From the NCBI GenBank assembly GCA_017627015.1, contig JAGAHP010000012.1, forward strand, positions 1-38,165: a stretch of DNA of 38,165 nt, written 5' to 3'. The stretch comes from Bacilli bacterium. GTDB lineage: Bacteria > Bacillota_I > Bacilli_A > RF39 > UBA660. Shown piece by piece: positions 1 to 6,797 of the stretch. Under the pieces are notes generated by a model. It worked only from the letters and a program-made list of their open reading frames with translations. It was not told where the DNA came from and did not search any database. Both the position numbers and the translations under genes were made by a program. Numbering within the stretch: position 1 is the first letter of the stretch; every line of letters begins with the position of its first letter.

Positions 1-15
1 AAGTCTATTTTTAAT

Positions 16-91
16 GGCCTGTTGGTGAAGCGGTTAACACATTGCCCTCTCAAGGCAACATTCATGGGTTCAAGTCCCATACAGGTCACCA
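16..91 (+). tRNA. tRNA-Glu (anticodon CTC)
   Basis: Full cloverleaf: acceptor strands 16-22 and 81-87 pair (one G-U), the anticodon stem 42-46/54-58 closes a 7-base loop 47-53, and the T-loop reads TTCAAGT. CCA is encoded at 89-91. The anticodon at 49-51 is CTC, which reads GAG. The body is typical of Firmicute tRNA-Glu, which normally has TTC. No promoter is visible because the gene begins at the window edge. Confidence 0.96.
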
Positions 92-102
92 AATAAGTAT
101 TT

Positions 103-125
103 AACTCGATTTATCGAGTTTTTTT
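103..125 (+). terminator. Terminator of tRNA-Glu
   Basis: Perfect 7-bp stem AACTCGA (103-109) / TCGAGTT (114-120), a 4-base loop, then a T-run. Confidence 0.85.
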
Positions 126-149
126 AACCAACTAGATAGGATGATAAGA

Positions 150-914
150 ATGGATAGATTAAATGTTATTAATATGTCTTTAGAAATAACAAGAGATTGT
201 AATTTAGAATGTAGACATTGTTTTAGAGGAGAAAAACAATGCCAATACATGGATTTAGGTATTATTGATTATGTATTTGATAATGTATGTAGAATAAATG
301 AATTTATGTTGACTGGTGGAGAACCTTTTTTGGCAAAAGAACAATTGAAAAGGATAACAAAAAGAATAATGGAAGATGAAACTAATATAGGAAATATGAT
401 TATAGTAACAAATGGATCTGTTATGTCATCTGATGTCCTAAGAATGCTTTATCAAATAAATAAAAGAGCTAATTTAGAAATTAGATTATCTAATGATTAT
501 TTTCATAATTTAGAATTAGAAAAGAAAAATCTTACAACAATTAAGGATAATAATATAGATATATTAAAAGAACATTTTAATGTTACTACAACTGAACATA
601 AACTATTTGTAATTGATAAAGTTGGAAGAGCAGCAGATATAACAGAAGAAGAAATGATAGATATTAATAGTAAATCCAATGTTAAATATATAATAGATAC
701 TTATAGAATACTAGAAGAATATAGAAGGGAATATCCTTTACCTAAATTAATAGAAGATGATGTAGTATGTGGTTCTTTAAATATAGACGTATTTGGTAAT
801 ATAATCCCAACATATTATTCATATGAATTAGAAGATAAGAATAGTTATGCTAATATATGCAATCATAAAACTCTAAAAATGGCAATTAATTCTATAGATC
901 CTTCTATGGTATAA
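150..914 (+). CDS. Radical SAM domain protein
   Basis: A radical SAM enzyme that should bind a 4Fe-4S cluster and cleave S-adenosylmethionine to start radical chemistry; substrate unknown. The cluster motif CNLECRHC (CxxxCxxC) is near residue 17 and the SAM-binding GGEP motif near residue 57. A C-terminal stretch with VCGSLNIDVFGNIIP resembles a reduced SPASM-type segment but has too few cysteines for a full auxiliary cluster. The ATG at 150 is preferred because GGATGAT lies about 5 bases upstream, as at neighbouring genes; an ATG at 141 would add MIR but has no spaced SD. It stands alone between tRNA-Glu and a LysM gene, with its own terminator. No precursor peptide gene is visible beside it, so a RiPP role is not supported. 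Confidence 0.85.
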   Translation: MDRLNVINMSLEITRDCNLECRHCFRGEKQCQYMDLGIIDYVFDNVCRINEFMLTGGEPFLAKEQLKRITKRIMEDETNIGNMIIVTNGSVMSSDVLRMLYQINKRANLEIRLSNDYFHNLELEKKNLTTIKDNNIDILKEHFNVTTTEHKLFVIDKVGRAADITEEEMIDINSKSNVKYIIDTYRILEEYRREYPLPKLIEDDVVCGSLNIDVFGNIIPTYYSYELEDKNSYANICNHKTLKMAINSIDPSMV

Positions 915-936
915 CTAGTTATAAACTAGTTTTTTT
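913..936 (+). terminator. Terminator after radical SAM gene
   Basis: Self-complementary AACTAGTT occurs twice (913-920, 924-931), forming an 8-bp stem with a 3-base loop, then T-run to 936. It overlaps the stop codon. Confidence 0.85.
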
Positions 937-961
937 ATGCATAAAATATACTGGTGATTAT

Positions 962-1966
962 ATGGTAGTTATAGATGCTTATAGAGGTGGAGGGGACATT
1001 GGATATACTGGAAATGGTATTATAGAAAAAGACTTTAATCTTATGATAAGTAAATATATCAGTGATAGATTAAATAGTTTAGGAATAAATAACTATTTAA
1101 CAAGAGATACTGATACAGATCTAAATATAAATCAAAGGGCAGAACTAATAAAAAATGCTTTTGGTAATAATAAAGGAGTAATTGCTATTTCAAATAGACT
1201 ATATCAAGGAGATGAAGATGGTGTTGAAATAGTATATTCTTTAAAGAATTCTAATGAACTTGTTAATAAACTAGAAAATGCATTCAAAGAACGAGATATA
1301 AAAGTAAGTAAAGTGTATCAAAAAAGAGATGAAAATGATACAAGTATGGATTATGATGAACTATTAAAGAAAACTGGTAATATAGAGACCATAATTATTA
1401 ATTTTGGTAACATAAATAGCGAAAAAGACTCTAATAGTTTAAAAAATGATTATACTAAATATGTTGAATCTATTGTGAAATTTATCACAACTCAACTCGG
1501 TGTTCCATATTTTTATACTTTAGATAACGAATATATAGTAAAAAAAGGCGATTCTTTATACTCAATTAGTAAAAAATATGGTATTTCAGTAGATGATCTA
1601 AAAAAATATAATAATTTAAAAACAAATACAATTAATATAAATCAAATATTAAAAATACCTTCAGCAGGATCTTCATCACAAAACCAAAATACTTATACGG
1701 TAGCAAAAGGAGATAGCTTATGGTCCATTTCTCAAAAATATAATACAACAGTTAATGAATTAAAGAGTTTAAATGGGTTAACTAGTAATATCCTAAGTAT
1801 AGGTCAAGTATTAAAAGTACCTAGCAAAAAGGTTTATATAGTAAAGAAAGGAGATAGTTTGTGGCTTATTGCTAAAAATAATAATACTACTGTCGATAGA
1901 ATAAAAAGTCTAAATAATTTAACTAGTAATTTGTTAAGTATAGGTCAAGAGTTAATTTTACCTTAA
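962..1966 (+). CDS. Degenerate amidase_3-fold protein with three LysM domains
   Basis: The N-terminal ~180 residues follow the N-acetylmuramoyl-L-alanine amidase (Amidase_3) pattern: MVVIDAYRGGGDIG in place of VVIDAGHGG, IIEKDFNL, LTRDTDTDL. Three LysM repeats follow at about 191-233, 245-287 and 292-334, each starting YxVxKGDSL. Family zinc ligands are His, Glu, His plus a catalytic Glu. Here the first His is Arg8, the second His aligns with Ser77 and the catalytic Glu aligns with Asn147; only Glu22 remains. Hydrolysis is therefore unlikely, and a peptidoglycan-binding or scaffold role is more plausible. No signal peptide is visible from the ATG, which has GGTGATT upstream, so how or whether it is exported is unclear. 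The stop codon lies inside the terminator hairpin. Confidence 0.82.
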   Translation: MVVIDAYRGGGDIGYTGNGIIEKDFNLMISKYISDRLNSLGINNYLTRDTDTDLNINQRAELIKNAFGNNKGVIAISNRLYQGDEDGVEIVYSLKNSNELVNKLENAFKERDIKVSKVYQKRDENDTSMDYDELLKKTGNIETIIINFGNINSEKDSNSLKNDYTKYVESIVKFITTQLGVPYFYTLDNEYIVKKGDSLYSISKKYGISVDDLKKYNNLKTNTININQILKIPSAGSSSQNQNTYTVAKGDSLWSISQKYNTTVNELKSLNGLTSNILSIGQVLKVPSKKVYIVKKGDSLWLIAKNNNTTVDRIKSLNNLTSNLLSIGQELILP

Positions 1967-1980
1967 ATTAACTCTTTTTT
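1948..1980 (+). terminator. Terminator after LysM gene
   Basis: 11-bp stem 1948-1958 / 1965-1975 with a 6-base loop and T-run. The left arm is inside the coding end. Confidence 0.85.
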
Positions 1981-2005
1981 ATGGTATAATGTTTATGGTG
2001 ATTTA

Positions 2006-2263
2006 ATGAAGATTATAAAGATTGGTGCTTTATGGTGTCCAGCATGCTTAATTACTAATAATGCACTAGATAAGATAAATAAAAACTATAATGTTAAAAT
2101 AGTTAATTTAGATTATGATTTTGATGAAGAAGAAGTTAAAAAATATAATGTTGGTAAGACATTACCAGAATTAATATTCATAAAAGATGATAGAGAAGTA
2201 GATAGGTTAATAGGGGAAAAGAATTATAAAGAAATAGAAGAGGTGTTAAAGAAGTATGAATAG
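2006..2263 (+). CDS. Small thioredoxin-like protein (WCPAC)
   Basis: An 85-residue thioredoxin-fold protein with active-site WCPAC at residues 11-15 and a TLPEL cis-proline segment near residue 53. It has no signal peptide and should be cytoplasmic. It is smaller than classical thioredoxin (about 105 residues). The start has GGTGATTTA upstream, and a TATAAT at 1985-1990 is a likely -10 box. It overlaps the next gene, a thioredoxin-CcdA fusion, by 8 bases, so the pair is probably translationally coupled. The likely job, inferred from context, is to feed electrons to the membrane CcdA domain or to be a partner thiol carrier. Confidence 0.85.
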   Translation: MKIIKIGALWCPACLITNNALDKINKNYNVKIVNLDYDFDEEEVKKYNVGKTLPELIFIKDDREVDRLIGEKNYKEIEEVLKKYE

Positions 2264-3458
2264 AATTAAAAAAATACTATTACTCTTATTATTTGTAATA
2301 ATTTTTCCTGTATCTGTAAAAGCAGAAAATGTTGTTAATCTATACTTATTCTATGGTGATGGATGTCCACACTGTGCAGAAGAGGAAAAGTTTATAGATG
2401 AATATTTAAAAACAGAAAAAAGTGCTAAATTAATTAAATATGAAGTATGGCACAGTGAAAATAATAGAAAAACATGGGTAAAAATACAAGATAAATTAAA
2501 TAATCATGAAAATGGAGTTCCATATTTAATAATTGGTGATGAAGTAATAGTAGGTTATTTAGATGGTGTTACTGATGAGAATATAAAGAAATATGTTAAT
2601 AAATATAAAAATGATAAAAAGTATGAAGATAAGGTTGCAAAAATATTAAACAATGAAGAAATAAAAACAAAAAAAGAAGTTAAAAAGAAAAAGGAAGAGG
2701 TAAAAGAGTATAAATTACCTATATTAGGTAAAGTTAACCCTAGAAAGGTATCTTTACCACTTCTATCAGTAGTATTAGGATTAGTAGATGGATTTAATCC
2801 GTGTGCTATGTGGGTATTAATCTTTTTAATAACAATGCTTCTTAATACAAAAGATAGAAAGAAGATGTGGATACTAGGTCTAACATTTATATTAACATCA
2901 GGTTTAGTATATCTAGCATTTATGCTTGCTTGGTTAAACTTAGCAACATTCATAAATCAAATTATATATGTAAGAATATTAATTGCAGCGGTTGCGATTG
3001 TAGTTGGTTTCTTTAATATAAAAAAATATATTGAAGCAAGAAATAAAGATGATGGATGTGACGTAGTTGATTCACAGAGTAGAAAGAAAATAATGAATAA
3101 AGTAATGGATGTTACTAAAGAGAGTAAGTTTATTCTAGCTATTCTAGGAATAATGGTTTTAGCAGCGTCAGTAAATTTAATAGAAATGATGTGCTCAATA
3201 GGTTTACCACTAATATTTACTCAAATATTATCATTTAATAATTTAAGTACTGGAAGTTATGCATTATATATGTTCTTATATATTTTATTCTTCCTTATAG
3301 ATGATATTGTAATTTTTGTTATAGCAATGATAACATTTAAAGTTACAGGTATATCAACAAAATATAGTAAATACGCACATTTGGTAGCGGGAATTATTAC
3401 AATTTTGATAGGATTATTACTATTAATTAACCCTTCAATTTTAATGTTGAACTTTTAA
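2256..3458 (+). CDS. Thioredoxin-CcdA/DsbD-type membrane fusion protein
   Basis: A 400-residue membrane thiol-disulfide carrier. Order: signal/anchor (1-23); thioredoxin-like domain with GDGCPHC (C37, C40) and GVPY cis-proline (87-90); Lys/Glu-rich linker (about 118-152); and a CcdA/DsbD-like multi-helix domain. CcdA-family cysteines are visible as DGFNPC (C183) and NLIEMMC (C313), the pair that passes electrons across the membrane. Predicted topology puts the thioredoxin domain outside, so the protein could carry reducing power from the upstream cytoplasmic thioredoxin to surface substrates in one polypeptide. The ATG lies inside the end of the upstream gene. CcdA proteins usually lack such a fused domain, although DsbD has comparable fusions in another arrangement. 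An extra GC-free acidic loop with C268 is unexplained. Confidence 0.85.
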   Translation: MNRIKKILLLLLFVIIFPVSVKAENVVNLYLFYGDGCPHCAEEEKFIDEYLKTEKSAKLIKYEVWHSENNRKTWVKIQDKLNNHENGVPYLIIGDEVIVGYLDGVTDENIKKYVNKYKNDKKYEDKVAKILNNEEIKTKKEVKKKKEEVKEYKLPILGKVNPRKVSLPLLSVVLGLVDGFNPCAMWVLIFLITMLLNTKDRKKMWILGLTFILTSGLVYLAFMLAWLNLATFINQIIYVRILIAAVAIVVGFFNIKKYIEARNKDDGCDVVDSQSRKKIMNKVMDVTKESKFILAILGIMVLAASVNLIEMMCSIGLPLIFTQILSFNNLSTGSYALYMFLYILFFLIDDIVIFVIAMITFKVTGISTKYSKYAHLVAGIITILIGLLLLINPSILMLNF

Positions 3459-3482
3459 AGGCTAAAAAAAGCCTTTTTTTTG
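3457..3482 (+). terminator. Terminator of thiol-redox operon
   Basis: 6-bp stem AAAGGC / GCCTTT (3457-3462 / 3471-3476) followed by a T-run; starts at the stop codon. Confidence 0.75.
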
Positions 3483-3524
3483 ATAAAAAACCCCCCAAAA
3501 CTCTTATAAAATAAGCAAAAAACC

Positions 3525-3554
3525 TTTACAAAACTATATATTTTCAGTTATAAT
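3525..3554 (+). promoter_or_regulatory. Promoter of tail-anchored protein gene
   Basis: TTTACA (3525-3530), 18-base spacer, perfect TATAAT (3549-3554). Confidence 0.7.
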
Positions 3555-3586
3555 GGAATTGTATAAGAATAGGAGAAATGATATAT

Positions 3587-4258
3587 ATGGTAGGAAGATT
3601 TGATTATAACAACGATGAAGTTATGAATATTTTAAATAATCCAAATTATACAGATGATCAAAAGAAAGAATTATTTGAAAAGTATAAAAGTGATTTAAAA
3701 GAAGCAAGAAGAAAAGAAATTATAGATAAATTAAATGAATGTGCTAAAAACAACCCAATTATTACACAAGAAGAATATGTTAATTTCTTAAAGAAACAAC
3801 CAGTTGAAGATTTAGCAATAGCATTTAGTGATATTGAAAAACAATTAGATAAGTTCAGTAATGAAATGCAAGCTAAGTATGATGAATACTTAAAAGCTAA
3901 GGAAGCTGAAGAAATGGCTAAAGCTGCCCCAGCTCCAGTAGTTGAAGAAGCTCCAGTTCAAGAAGAACAAACTGATATAGCAGACGAAATTACGCCAGAT
4001 GTAACTCCTACAGATTACAATGAAAATGAACTATCTGATACAATTTTCAATCAAAGCCCAATTTCTGAACCAAGTGTCCCAGAAGAAACTTCAAATCTAG
4101 ATCCTACAGTATTTGAAGATAAAGAAGTAAAAGAAGTAATGCCTGAAGATATTCCTGGAGAACTTGATGAAAAAGGTAATGCTAGTGCAATTATAATTAG
4201 TATAATAGCTATTATAATTGGTATGGTAATAATGTATTCAATAATAAAATTAAAATAG
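3587..4258 (+). CDS. Acidic coiled-coil protein with C-terminal membrane anchor, unknown function
   Basis: I do not recognise this family. The N-terminal ~110 residues are charged and helical (FEKYKSDLKEARRKEI; many E/K), the next ~80 residues are rich in Pro, Glu, Thr and Ala (a flexible stalk), and the last ~25 residues form one hydrophobic helix ending in KLK. This looks like a tail-anchored or single-pass protein with a large cytoplasmic or surface region. The ATG at 3587 is chosen because AGGAG at 3571-3575 sits 11 bases upstream; an ATG at 3578 is only 2 bases from the SD. It is a single-gene unit with its own promoter, ending in a hairpin shared with the convergent CmpB-type gene. Confidence 0.75.
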   Translation: MVGRFDYNNDEVMNILNNPNYTDDQKKELFEKYKSDLKEARRKEIIDKLNECAKNNPIITQEEYVNFLKKQPVEDLAIAFSDIEKQLDKFSNEMQAKYDEYLKAKEAEEMAKAAPAPVVEEAPVQEEQTDIADEITPDVTPTDYNENELSDTIFNQSPISEPSVPEETSNLDPTVFEDKEVKEVMPEDIPGELDEKGNASAIIISIIAIIIGMVIMYSIIKLK

Positions 4259-4278
4259 AAACCAATGGTTTCTATTTT
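4252..4278. terminator. Bidirectional terminator
   Basis: 12-bp perfect stem AAAATAGAAACC / GGTTTCTATTTT with AAT loop. A-run and T-run flanks serve both convergent genes and overlap both coding ends. Confidence 0.85.
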
Positions 4279-4907
4279 TTAAATAATTTATTTTCTCCAA
4301 TTTTTTCAGTATCTATTATTTTATATTTTTCTACTATATTAGGATGATCATCTGAATAAATGAAGTCTACTACAAATATAGTAAATATTGCTAAGCAAAT
4401 AACAGTAATTGTTTTTAATTCAAATTTCTTCATAAATTGTTTTATTCTAGGTGCAAATAAATAAATACATGCTAGACCAGATATACCAAAGAATATTGAT
4501 GCTAATAAACATATTCTTCCTTCTATATTAAATGGCATACTAGCATAACTCCACCACTTATGATGTTTAAAAGTTTCTAAATAAACAGCTGTACAATACT
4601 CTATAATAGTACAAAATACAAATCCACCCATAAATACTATTATTGAGTTGTTTTTAAACCTGTTTAGAACTAAATACATAAATACACCGCCACCACCATA
4701 AATTGGTAACCATGGGCCATGTAATACACCGTGGTTAGCGAGTATTCCATGTTTTAGAAAGTCATATAGTAATTCCCAAAACCATCCAAGTATAGAAAAT
4801 AGTAGAAACATTAAAATTATATATACAACTTTTTCTATTTTTTCAACTTGTTTAGCTTTTTCTTCCTCAATAATTTTTTCAATCTTTTTTCGATTAAAAT
4901 ACTTCAT
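4272..4907 (-). CDS. Putative ABC transporter permease of the CmpB type (membrane protein)
   Basis: A multi-pass membrane protein of the family annotated as putative ABC-transporter type IV (ABC_trans_CmpB). Diagnostic features are LGWFWELLYD, GVLHGPWLPIYGGGG and NIEGRICL, with about five hydrophobic helices and a short charged cytoplasmic N-terminus. No ATP-binding subunit is nearby, so the transporter label is by family name only and the biological role is unknown. The ATG at 4907 is preferred because AGGTGATTGTTT precedes it; a TTG two codons upstream is inside the SD region. A second member of the same family lies at 11123, and the two are divergent paralogues. Confidence 0.82.
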   Translation of the reverse strand: MKYFNRKKIEKIIEEEKAKQVEKIEKVVYIILMFLLFSILGWFWELLYDFLKHGILANHGVLHGPWLPIYGGGGVFMYLVLNRFKNNSIIVFMGGFVFCTIIEYCTAVYLETFKHHKWWSYASMPFNIEGRICLLASIFFGISGLACIYLFAPRIKQFMKKFELKTITVICLAIFTIFVVDFIYSDDHPNIVEKYKIIDTEKIGENKLFKK

Positions 4908-4977
4908 AAACAATCACCTATTGTATTAATTTTACCACTAAAATAAGTAAAAGTTAAGTCAATTAAGAAAAATACTA

Positions 4978-5006
4978 TTGTTATTTGCAAAATAATGTGT
5001 TATATT
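4978..5006 (+). promoter_or_regulatory. Promoter of tRNA-His
   Basis: TTGTTA (4978-4983), 17-base spacer, TATATT (5001-5006); tRNA begins 18 bases after the -10 box. Confidence 0.65.
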
Positions 5007-5023
5007 ATGTATGCATTGTTTAT

Positions 5024-5100
5024 GGCGGAGTTGGTGAAGTGGTTAACACGCCGGATTGTGGCTCCGGTATGCATGGGTTCGATCCCCATATTCCGCCCCA
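5024..5100 (+). tRNA. tRNA-His (anticodon GTG)
   Basis: Acceptor 5025-5031 pairs with 5090-5096, and the extra G-1 (5024) pairs with discriminator C (5097), the hallmark of tRNA-His. Anticodon loop TTGTGGC gives GTG. CCA is encoded at 5098-5100. Its last six bases start a 42-bp sequence repeated 946 bases downstream. Confidence 0.97.
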
Positions 5101-5136
5101 TTAAGAAAAATAGAACTTTTATAAGTTCTTTTTTTT
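5095..5136 (+). repeat. 42-bp direct repeat, copy 1 (tRNA-His 3' end plus terminator)
   Basis: Identical over 42 bases to 6041-6082. It comprises the last six tRNA-His bases (GCCCCA), a short spacer and the terminator hairpin AGAACTT/AAGTTCT (5112-5118 / 5123-5129) with eight T's. Flanks differ (TTCC before, ACTCG after). Confidence 0.95.
5112..5136 (+). terminator. Terminator of tRNA-His
   Basis: 7-bp stem 5112-5118 / 5123-5129, 4-base loop, T-run 5129-5136. Confidence 0.85.
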
Positions 5137-5162
5137 ACTCGTAGAATAGTAATATTATGATG

Positions 5163-5193
5163 AGATTAGAAATAGTAATTTCTAATCTTTTCT
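5163..5193 (+). terminator. Orphan terminator-like hairpin
   Basis: 11-bp perfect stem 5163-5173 / 5178-5188, loop AGTA, then TTTTCTT. No gene lies between it and the preceding tRNA-His terminator, so it may be a remnant of a lost gene. The arm AGATTAG is shared with the terminator at 5897. Confidence 0.6.
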
Positions 5194-5226
5194 TGTTTAT
5201 AAACTGTAAAGAAAATGTATGAAAAA

Positions 5227-5255
5227 TTGACTTTTACATTATAAATAATTATAAT
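5227..5255 (+). promoter_or_regulatory. Promoter of islet gene
   Basis: TTGACT (5227-5232), 17-base spacer, TATAAT (5250-5255), close to consensus. Confidence 0.75.
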
Positions 5256-5286
5256 TATATAAAGTAAATATTTTAGGAGGTGCTAT

Positions 5287-5895
5287 ATGTCAAAAATTAT
5301 AGAGTCTATTTCAGAAACAGAAGAATTTGAAGTAGTAAAAAGTCTTTTGATAAATAACGAAAAATGGTTAAAATTAACTTTTGATAAATATGCAGAACAA
5401 TTGAAAACATTGGATTTATCAAAAGAGTATTATTCAATTGATAAAAAAGTTGATTTTTTTAAAATTGAAGAAATATTGGATGATATGAGAGTTAAACAAG
5501 AACAATATAATAAAAATAAAATTGCATTAGATGGATTAGAAAAAGTATCACGTCTTATGTATATGCCAATAACACCAGAAAACACTGAGAAAATTATTAA
5601 TATCATTAATGAGAAAGCTCGTGATGCTTGGGTTAATTATAAGAATCAAAATGAGGGATATAATTATGTGATGAATATGATATCACAAGATTATTATTCA
5701 AAAAAAGAAGACTCAAAATATTTTAATGAGAAAATGTTAGTAGAAAGAATAAAAAATGATTATCAAAATGCTGAAGATGAGCAAAGTAAAAAGTATGCTA
5801 TTCAAGAAATGTTATTCATAGAACAATTATCAAAAAATCCAATGTTTGCTGATAGGTTTTCAACATTAGATTCATCTTCTGGACCAAAAATGTAA
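5287..5895 (+). CDS. Unknown helical protein, islet beside tRNA-His
   Basis: A 202-residue soluble protein I do not recognise. It is Lys/Glu/Asn-rich and probably almost all alpha-helical, with no signal peptide, membrane segment, cysteine cluster or nucleotide motif. It ends in SSSGPKM. The start is well supported: AGGAGG at 5275-5280 and a near-consensus promoter. It is the only gene between two exact 42-bp repeats of the tRNA-His 3' end and terminator, and it ends with its own terminator, so it behaves as a self-contained unit. Nothing in it suggests an integrase or transposase. It might be a captured accessory gene or the product of a local duplication. Confidence 0.75.
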   Translation: MSKIIESISETEEFEVVKSLLINNEKWLKLTFDKYAEQLKTLDLSKEYYSIDKKVDFFKIEEILDDMRVKQEQYNKNKIALDGLEKVSRLMYMPITPENTEKIINIINEKARDAWVNYKNQNEGYNYVMNMISQDYYSKKEDSKYFNEKMLVERIKNDYQNAEDEQSKKYAIQEMLFIEQLSKNPMFADRFSTLDSSSGPKM

Positions 5896-5896
5896 T

Positions 5897-5924
5897 AGAT
5901 TAGATATTGTATCTAATCTTTTTT
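5897..5924 (+). terminator. Terminator after islet gene
   Basis: 10-bp perfect stem 5897-5906 / 5910-5919, 3-base loop, T-run. Confidence 0.88.
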
Positions 5925-5963
5925 ATGTTTAAAGGAGGAATAAATAATCGTCATATTAAGATA

Positions 5964-5993
5964 TTGTGATAATAGTAAAATATATGCTATAAT
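5964..5993 (+). promoter_or_regulatory. Orphan promoter in front of repeat copy 2
   Basis: TTGTGA (5964-5969), 18-base spacer, TATAAT (5988-5993). No ORF follows before the terminator at 6082. Confidence 0.55.
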
Positions 5994-5999
5994 ACAAAT

Positions 6000-6082
6000 A
6001 ACAAAGTGAGGACTTAATTTCTTATATTAGTATTAGAAAAGCCCCATTAAGAAAAATAGAACTTTTATAAGTTCTTTTTTTT
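6000..6082 (+). ncRNA. Candidate ~80-nt transcript or decayed tRNA locus
   Basis: A promoter-like sequence ends at 5993 and a complete terminator (repeat copy 2) ends at 6082. The ~83 bases between have no usable ORF (GTG at 6006 stops after three codons) and no cloverleaf. It could be a small RNA, or the shell of a second tRNA locus of which only GCCCCA and the terminator survive. No conserved RNA family is recognised. Confidence 0.3.
6041..6082 (+). repeat. 42-bp direct repeat, copy 2
   Basis: Exact copy of 5095-5136, including the tRNA-His tail GCCCCA and the full terminator (stem 6058-6064 / 6069-6075 plus T-run). Preceded by AAAA and followed by GTAAAG. Confidence 0.95.
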
Positions 6083-6103
6083 GTAAAGTAATATATAAAA
6101 TAA

Positions 6104-6131
6104 TTGATTTTTATTATATGGATGCTATAAT
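6104..6131 (+). promoter_or_regulatory. Promoter of DUF5684-like gene
   Basis: TTGATT (6104-6109), 16-base spacer, TATAAT (6126-6131). Confidence 0.6.
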
Positions 6132-6152
6132 ATAATTAAAGGAGGTATTAGT

Positions 6153-6680
6153 ATGTATAATGGAGGATTTGATTTAACTACAGATACAGTTACATCTAAT
6201 AACGCTGCTGATTTCTTTAGTAATTTAGAATCATTAAGTGCTGGTTTAGTTGTATTCACTGTTTTTGTAGCACTTATCACTATTGCTATTGCTGTATTCT
6301 TAATCATTGCTGAATGCAAAATGTTTAAGAAAGCTGGTGAATCTTGGTGGAAAGCTTTAATACCATTCTATAGTACTTGGGTTGAAGCTAAGATTGCTGG
6401 TTTAGCTTGGTGGTGGTGTCCTATTATGGTAGGTGTTGCTTCTTTAGCTACATTTAAAAATTTATCTTCAATAGCTGGAATTGCAACATTAATTATTTCA
6501 TTTAACTTCTACTATAATATATCTAAGAAGTTTGGAAAATCTAATGGTTTTGCAGTTTTATGTACATTCTTACCAGTAATAGGAATTCCTATTTTAGCTT
6601 TTGGTAGTGCTAAATACAACGCTGATGCTAAAACTGATAAAAATGGTATTTTTGCTGTTGAAAAAGATATAGCAAAATAA
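6153..6680 (+). CDS. DUF5684-like multi-pass membrane protein
   Basis: A 175-residue membrane protein with about four helices. The segment FKKAGESWWKALIPFY, the later FGKSNGFAVLCTFLPVIGIPILAFGSAKY and the tryptophan-rich AGLAWWW match the pattern of DUF5684 proteins, often found beside signal peptidase genes in Firmicutes. Function of the family is unknown. The start has AAAGGAGG at good spacing. It is a single-gene unit with its own promoter and a hairpin at 6697-6724. No signal peptidase gene is nearby here. Confidence 0.75.
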   Translation: MYNGGFDLTTDTVTSNNAADFFSNLESLSAGLVVFTVFVALITIAIAVFLIIAECKMFKKAGESWWKALIPFYSTWVEAKIAGLAWWWCPIMVGVASLATFKNLSSIAGIATLIISFNFYYNISKKFGKSNGFAVLCTFLPVIGIPILAFGSAKYNADAKTDKNGIFAVEKDIAK

Positions 6681-6696
6681 TTATTATTTATTATTA

Positions 6697-6724
6697 AAAA
6701 AGGACTCATATGAGTCTTTTTTTT
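6697..6724 (+). terminator. Terminator after DUF5684-like gene
   Basis: Hairpin centred on ACTCATATGAGT (6704-6715), extended by G-C, G-U and A-T pairs, followed by eight T's. Confidence 0.8.
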
Positions 6725-6748
6725 GTTATTATATGTTATAATGATTTT

Positions 6749-6793
6749 GTACTTGTTAACCTACACATCCAAGTATAAAAAAGGGAAGGAGAT
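6749..6793 (+). promoter_or_regulatory. Probable preQ1-I riboswitch
   Basis: A 6-bp P1 stem TACTTG (6750-6755) / CAAGTA (6770-6775) encloses a loop beginning with T and ending with C, containing CTACAC as in known preQ1-I aptamers. An A-rich tail (TAAAAAAGGG) leads into the AAGGAG SD. Loop CCT could form the H-type pseudoknot with AGG in the tail and hide the SD, giving translational control. The downstream gene is a queuosine-precursor transporter, the expected target. A TATAAT at 6737-6742 would start the RNA right at P1. The 14-base loop is slightly longer than in the best-studied examples. Confidence 0.68.
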
Positions 6794-6797
6794 TTAT

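Noticed and set aside
141..914. Precursor peptide beside the radical SAM gene (RiPP cluster)
   Set aside because: No small SD-preceded ORF is seen in 92-150 or 915-961, and the neighbours are unrelated to RiPP maturation.
2555..2953. 132-residue minus-strand ORF
   Set aside because: It lies wholly inside the thioredoxin-CcdA fusion gene, which has clear motifs; no SD.
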